Shown here: one piece after another, positions 60,016-64,000 of the stretch
Position numbering within the stretch: the first letter of the stretch is position 1
How the letters are laid out: each line of letters begins with the position of its first letter
Source of the DNA: DATLZU01 sp051293835
GTDB lineage: Bacteria; Nitrospirota; Nitrospiria; Nitrospirales; Nitrospiraceae
Length of the DNA stretch: 64,000 nucleotides
Direction of reading: 5' to 3'
Assembly (NCBI GenBank): GCA_051293835.1
Contig: JBPKMA010000003.1
Span: 274,917-338,916, forward strand
The notes under the pieces: generated by a model
What the model saw: only the letters and a program-made list of their open reading frames with translations
What the model was told of the DNA's origin: nothing
Database searches by the model: none
Program-made: the position numbers and the translations under genes

Positions 60016-61734
60016 ACTCAATTCCCCATCGAGTCCTCGGGGGGCGACGGCGTGCCGTTGCTCCCCGCCCGGATGGTCAACGAATTTGCTTATTGCCCCC
60101 GCCTGGCCTATTTCGAATGGGTGGATGGGGTCTTCGCGGACAACGCCGACACCGTCGAAGGCCGGTTCTACCACCGGCAGGTCGATCGCGAACCGGCCCG
60201 GCCGACCAGGCGATCGGCAGAGGGTGATGCCCCCGAAAGCGTGGTGCACCAACGATCGGTCTGGCTCTCGTCCGGACGGCTGGGGGTCACAGCCAAGATT
60301 GATCTGGTGGAAGGGGAGGTGCCTTCGCTAGATGGCCAACCACACATTGTCACTCCCGTTGATTATAAGCGCGGCAAACGTCCACACACGGCCAAGGGAG
60401 CCTGGGAACCAGATCTGGTGCAACTCTGCCTGCAAGGTCTATTACTTCGCGAGCATGGCTATCGATGTGAGCGGGGTGTGCTCTATTTCGTAGGATCCCG
60501 CGAACGGGTTACGGTCGAATTTGATGAAGCCTTGGTGGCTCGAACGATGGAGCTAGTGCAGGGGATGCGCGCCATGACCACCCAGGCGGTCGCACCGCCG
60601 CCCTTGGTGGACAGCCCGAAATGTCCACGCTGTTCGTTAGTGGGGCTGTGCCTGCCTGATGAAGTCGGCTGGTTGCGTCACGCTGGAGACGGTGAAGCGC
60701 CGGCTGTTCGCCAATTGTTGCCGTCACGGGATGATGCCTTGCCGCTCCACGTCCAAACCCCAGGAGCCAAAATTGCTAAAGAGGGAGACTGTCTGCTGAT
60801 CAAGGATCACGATGAGGTGGTGGGAGAGGCTCGGTTGGTCGAAACATCCCAGGTGGTGCTGTACGGGGCCGTACAAGTGAGCACCCAGGTGGTGCAGGAA
60901 TTGTGCAAGCGCGAGATTCCCCTTGTGTATTGTTCGAGCGGCGGCTGGTTTTATGGAATCACAACCGGTCTTACCCACAAACATGTCGAGCTCCGACGGC
61001 GGCAATATGCTGCGGCGGCCGATCCGGCCCAGTGCCTGCGGCTCGCTAAACGGTTCGTGCAGGCCAAAATTGCCAATTGTCGAACGCTCATCCGTCGCAA
61101 TCATCCCGATGTGTCAGAACTCTTGCTGCAGGAACTCAAAGCGGATCACGGCCAGGCTGGCGAAGCGGGGTCATTAGGGGCCCTGCTTGGTATCGAAGGC
61201 ACAGCGGCGCGCCGGTACTTTGGCGCATTTGGGGCGTTAGTTCGAGATGAAGCGATGCGCACACGGTTTGATGCCGAAGGCCGCAATCGCCGACCGCCGC
61301 GTGATCCAATCAATGCCCTCTTGTCGTTTGCCTATGCGCTCTTGGCAAGAGAATGGACAGTGATTTTGCATAGTGTGGGGCTAGATCCCTATTTAGGTTT
61401 TTATCACCAACCGCGCTACGGGCGGCCGGCCTTGGCACTGGACATGATGGAAGAATTTCGGCCGCTGATTGCCGATTCTGCAGTGCTGACCGCGGTCAAT
61501 AATGGCGAAGTGCAGAGCACGGATTTTATCCAACGACTGGGGAGTGTCACCCTCACCCCGGAAGGGCGGCGCAAGTTTATCGCGACCTATGAGCGGCGGA
61601 TGGGACAGGAAATCACGCATCCGGTCTTCGGTTATCAAGTGAGTTATCGTCGGGTGCTGGAAGTCCAAGCTCGATTATTGGGCCGGTATCTGTTAGGGGA
61701 GATTCCTGAGCTGCCGCCAATTATCACACGCTAA
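60010..61734 (+). CDS. cas4-cas1: Cas4-Cas1 fusion protein (spacer acquisition)
   Basis: Fusion of 574 residues typical of type I-G. The N-terminal Cas4 half (about 1-225) has YCPRLAYFEW with the first cluster Cys, the nuclease PVDYKRGK (Asp and Lys), and three cysteines in CPRCSLVGLC that complete an iron-sulfur site. The Cas1 half (about 245-574) has the integrase metal ligands Glu in GIEGTAARRYFG, His in HSVGLDPYLGFYH and Glu/Asp in ALDMMEEFRPLIAD. Fusion channels trimmed prespacers with a PAM directly to integration. Followed by cas2, it is set apart from the effector genes by repeat protein B and the Uma2 pseudogene. The start codon lies in a hairpin; GTG 60052 and ATG 60073 are alternatives, less supported. 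Confidence 0.92.
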   Translation: METQFPIESSGGDGVPLLPARMVNEFAYCPRLAYFEWVDGVFADNADTVEGRFYHRQVDREPARPTRRSAEGDAPESVVHQRSVWLSSGRLGVTAKIDLVEGEVPSLDGQPHIVTPVDYKRGKRPHTAKGAWEPDLVQLCLQGLLLREHGYRCERGVLYFVGSRERVTVEFDEALVARTMELVQGMRAMTTQAVAPPPLVDSPKCPRCSLVGLCLPDEVGWLRHAGDGEAPAVRQLLPSRDDALPLHVQTPGAKIAKEGDCLLIKDHDEVVGEARLVETSQVVLYGAVQVSTQVVQELCKREIPLVYCSSGGWFYGITTGLTHKHVELRRRQYAAAADPAQCLRLAKRFVQAKIANCRTLIRRNHPDVSELLLQELKADHGQAGEAGSLGALLGIEGTAARRYFGAFGALVRDEAMRTRFDAEGRNRRPPRDPINALLSFAYALLAREWTVILHSVGLDPYLGFYHQPRYGRPALALDMMEEFRPLIADSAVLTAVNNGEVQSTDFIQRLGSVTLTPEGRRKFIATYERRMGQEITHPVFGYQVSYRRVLEVQARLLGRYLLGEIPELPPIITR

Positions 61735-61798
61735 GTCGGGCATGCGCTAATCCGTAGGCTCTAAAAGCGAAAGGCACGCGACGTGGCCAACCGTCCTC

Positions 61799-62089
61799 AT
61801 GCGGCGCTGCTATTTAGTAACCTATGATATTGCCGATCCGAAGCGACTGCGGCGGGTGTTTAAAACCATGAAAGGGTACGGTGTCCATCTGCAATTGTCC
61901 GTCTTTCAATGCGATCTCCCGGAGGTGGATCTGATTCGGATGAAGGCATCATTGACGGAGATCATTCACCACAAAGAGGATCAAGTGCTCATCATTGACT
62001 TAGGACCAACGGATAGTCATCCGATTAAGCGGTTTGAAGCACTAGGAATGGCTGTTGAGCTAGAGGAGCGACAGCCGCGGGTAATATAG
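61799..62089 (+). CDS. cas2: CRISPR-associated protein Cas2
   Basis: Small ferredoxin-fold partner of Cas1 in the spacer integration complex; 96 residues. The N-terminal strand CYLVTYDIADPKRLRRVFKTMKGYG holds the conserved Asp and is followed by VHLQLSVFQCDLPEVDL and LIIDLGPTD, as in Cas2 of types I and III. It lies 64 bases after the cas4-cas1 stop and 264 bases before the first repeat. Confidence 0.94.
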   Translation: MRRCYLVTYDIADPKRLRRVFKTMKGYGVHLQLSVFQCDLPEVDLIRMKASLTEIIHHKEDQVLIIDLGPTDSHPIKRFEALGMAVELEERQPRVI

Positions 62090-62353
62090 CGAGGGAGAGG
62101 TAGGTCAGGTAAGGGAAGAACGATGTAAGGAAAGCTGCCGCGTACGCAACGAGCAGTGAGGTAATCAAATAGCACGAGGAAGTGCTCGCAGTCGCGGACA
62201 CGTACCAACGAACAACAACGAATCTAAACGGGTAAAAAGAGGAGGTGAAAAAGCAAGACATGACACGCAGCATACGAACCAGGGTAAAGGGGAGTGAACG
62301 TGATCGCAAAAGTGGCGGGCAGCACCGACAACACAACCAGTTAGATGAATGCC
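62090..62353 (+). promoter_or_regulatory. CRISPR leader
   Basis: The 264 bases between cas2 and the first repeat are richer in A and in purine runs (GGGTAAAAAGAGGAGG) than the genes, have no gene and lie at the cas-proximal end of the array, where new spacers are added. The repeat ends ATTGAAGC on this strand, consistent with transcription left to right from here. A precise promoter was not identified. Confidence 0.65.
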
Positions 62354-64000
62354 GTTTCCGCAGCTGAAACGCTGCGGCCCCATTGAAGCGCGATCCCGCC
62401 GCGGCACTCGCCGCGGCTGAGGCGGTTTCCGCAGCTGAAACGCTGCGGCCCCATTGAAGCGTCTTGTCGAGCGGCGACGCGTCCAGTCCGCTCCATTGTT
62501 TCCGCAGCTGAAACGCTGCGGCCCCATTGAAGCCGGCCCACGAGCGTGAGCGACATCGTGTCCGCAGCGTTTCCGCAGCTGAAACGCTGCGGCCCCATTG
62601 AAGCGGCGAAGAGCCCCCAGCGTTTCGTTCGGCAGCAAGCGTTTCCGCAGCTGAAACGCTGCGGCCCCATTGAAGCAAGACTCACCGTGCCATCCTGCAG
62701 GCCAGCCAGATAGTTTCCGCAGCTGAAACGCTGCGGCCCCATTGAAGCATCGAGCTCCCGCCACCAGGGGAGGGCCGCATCCAGCGTTTCCGCAGCTGAA
62801 ACGCTGCGGCCCCATTGAAGCAGGCGATGGCGGAGGTGGCCGAGACGAGCACCTTCGGTTTCCGCAGCTGAAACGCTGCGGCCCCATTGAAGCATCTATC
62901 TCATCATTAAAATATTTCATCATTTTCTTGTTTCCGCAGCTGAAACGCTGCGGCCCCATTGAAGCCACTATGTCCACTTTTTTAATGTCCACTTTAGCCC
63001 GTTTCCGCAGCTGAAACGCTGCGGCCCCATTGAAGCGACTTGGCGTTGGTGCTCATCACCCGCGCGATCGCGGTTTCCGCAGCTGAAACGCTGCGGCCCC
63101 ATTGAAGCGTAGTAACCGACAAACCACCAGTAATAGCCAATGGTGTTTCCGCAGCTGAAACGCTGCGGCCCCATTGAAGCTCGTAGAAAAGAGAGAGGAA
63201 GCGTGACTTCTTCCTCGTTTCCGCAGCTGAAACGCTGCGGCCCCATTGAAGCTGGATGGACGGTGAGGTATTGGCCAACAATCCGGTGGTTTCCGCAGCT
63301 GAAACGCTGCGGCCCCATTGAAGCCCGCGGAGTTACGCCACGGGCTGGACGGGCTGACCAGGCGGTTTCCGCAGCTGAAACGCTGCGGCCCCATTGAAGC
63401 CAGGGGCTACTGCTCGAGGAGCTGAGGCGGCGAGGCAGTTTCCGCAGCTGAAACGCTGCGGCCCCATTGAAGCGATGTGGAGGACTAGGGTAAGTTCTTA
63501 GGGGGAGTGGTTTCCGCAGCTGAAACGCTGCGGCCCCATTGAAGCTTTCCTCCTTCTTACAACGACACCTGGCATCATATAGTTTCCGCAGCTGAAACGC
63601 TGCGGCCCCATTGAAGCTTGCAGGATGCGTTTTGGGGTGTGGTGCGGGGGGCGGTTTCCGCAGCTGAAACGCTGCGGCCCCATTGAAGCTGTCACTGCAC
63701 CCGATAGACATCGGCTGGGACCTAAGGGGTTTCCGCAGCTGAAACGCTGCGGCCCCATTGAAGCTATGGATAGCAGGTTTGGAACTATAACTTCTGGAGA
63801 AGTTTCCGCAGCTGAAACGCTGCGGCCCCATTGAAGCCATTTCTCGCTTCGGATTGTTCCGCAGGCTCAGCGCGTTTCCGCAGCTGAAACGCTGCGGCCC
63901 CATTGAAGCAACAACAAATATCCCCTTAAAAACAAAGCATTAATGTTTCCGCAGCTGAAACGCTGCGGCCCCATTGAAGCAGGGCGACCGCGGGGACGCT
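62354..64000 (+). CRISPR. CRISPR array, at least 23 identical 36-nt repeats, continues past the window
   Basis: Repeats begin GTTTCCGCAGCTGAAACGCT and end GGCCCCATTGAAGC, 36 bases. The 23 copies start at 62354, 62425, 62498, 62569, 62641, 62713, 62786, 62858, 62930, 63001, 63073, 63145, 63217, 63289, 63365, 63438, 63510, 63582, 63654, 63729, 63802, 63874 and 63945; all appear identical. The 22 complete spacers are 35-40 bases, mostly 36. A perfect stem CCGCAGC/GCTGCGG with loop TGAAAC lies within the repeat; Cas6-type cleavage 3' of it would leave the 8-base handle ATTGAAGC. The array runs off at 63981-64000 in spacer 23. Confidence 0.98.

Noticed and set aside
62968..63903. Long minus-strand open frames through the CRISPR array, encoding repeated MGPQRFSCGN peptides
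   Set aside because: Repeat plus spacer is usually 72 bases, a multiple of three, so the repeat is read in one frame again and again. The peptide repeats only reflect the DNA repeats; no ribosome site or homology supports a gene.
51853..64000. An entirely new defence system in place of a known CRISPR type
   Set aside because: Order and motifs (helicase-HD Cas3, Csb1, Csb2, Cas4-Cas1 fusion, Cas2) agree with type I-G, a described subtype; only regulatory details and flanking genes are unusual.

Overview
The window is about 64 kb of G+C-rich bacterial chromosome. The mix of genes points to a Gram-negative, diderm bacterium, most plausibly of the Nitrospira (Nitrospirota) type: a cellulose synthase with BcsS, the LolCD/Lnt lipoprotein machinery, an exosortase-associated TIGR04073-type protein, a B12-dependent ribonucleotide reductase carrying an intein, and a type I-G CRISPR system. 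The lineage is an inference from protein character only; no rRNA or tRNA gene is present to confirm it.

Layout. 1-5.4 kb: a partial Nudix hydrolase, an SDR oxidoreductase, a decayed AbiEii-like nucleotidyltransferase, and bcsA-bcsS on the minus strand. 5.7-16.4 kb: type II NADH dehydrogenase, a split MutY/MutT pair with a GNAT acetyltransferase and a DEDDy exonuclease, a lipoprotein with a coiled coil, a 27-residue membrane peptide, the coupled tRNA methylthiotransferases MtaB and MiaB, an AmpG-like permease and small membrane proteins. 17-21.9 kb: nrdJ with a 371-residue intein, driven by a consensus promoter overlapped by a pair of NrdR boxes. 21.9-23.7 kb: a gene-poor scar with a broken DNA methyltransferase. 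23.7-31.7 kb: cupin, double-ACT protein, RlpA, CNNM/CorC-type transporter, LigA, and a two-gene AAA+ ATPase module of unknown role.

32-39.7 kb: LysM lipoprotein, then a tryptophan operon in which trpE, trpG, trpD, trpC and trpF are intact, while trpB and trpA are both pseudogenes with frameshifts (and, in trpB, large internal deletions). 39.7-49.4 kb: a GAF protein and a minus-strand operon lnt-prfB-lysS-lolC-lolD-outer membrane protein-lipoprotein, in which prfB uses the classical programmed +1 frameshift. 49.4-50 kb holds an in-frame chimera of an ACT regulator and a defective peptide deformylase.

50-64 kb is a CRISPR-Cas island of type I-G (formerly I-U): WYL regulator, relic of a second cas3, cas3 (helicase then HD), a Cas8-like gene, csb1 (cas7), csb2 (cas5/6), a cas4-cas1 fusion, cas2, a leader and at least 23 identical 36-nt repeats running off the window. 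Two small secreted Asn-Pro-repeat proteins and a broken Uma2 gene sit around and inside the cas genes. A perfect 13-bp inverted repeat traps the start codon of cas4-cas1. I did not find a wholly new defence system; the strongest unusual signals are the broken trpBA, this hairpin, the AAA+ module, the ACT-deformylase chimera and the repeat proteins of the CRISPR island.
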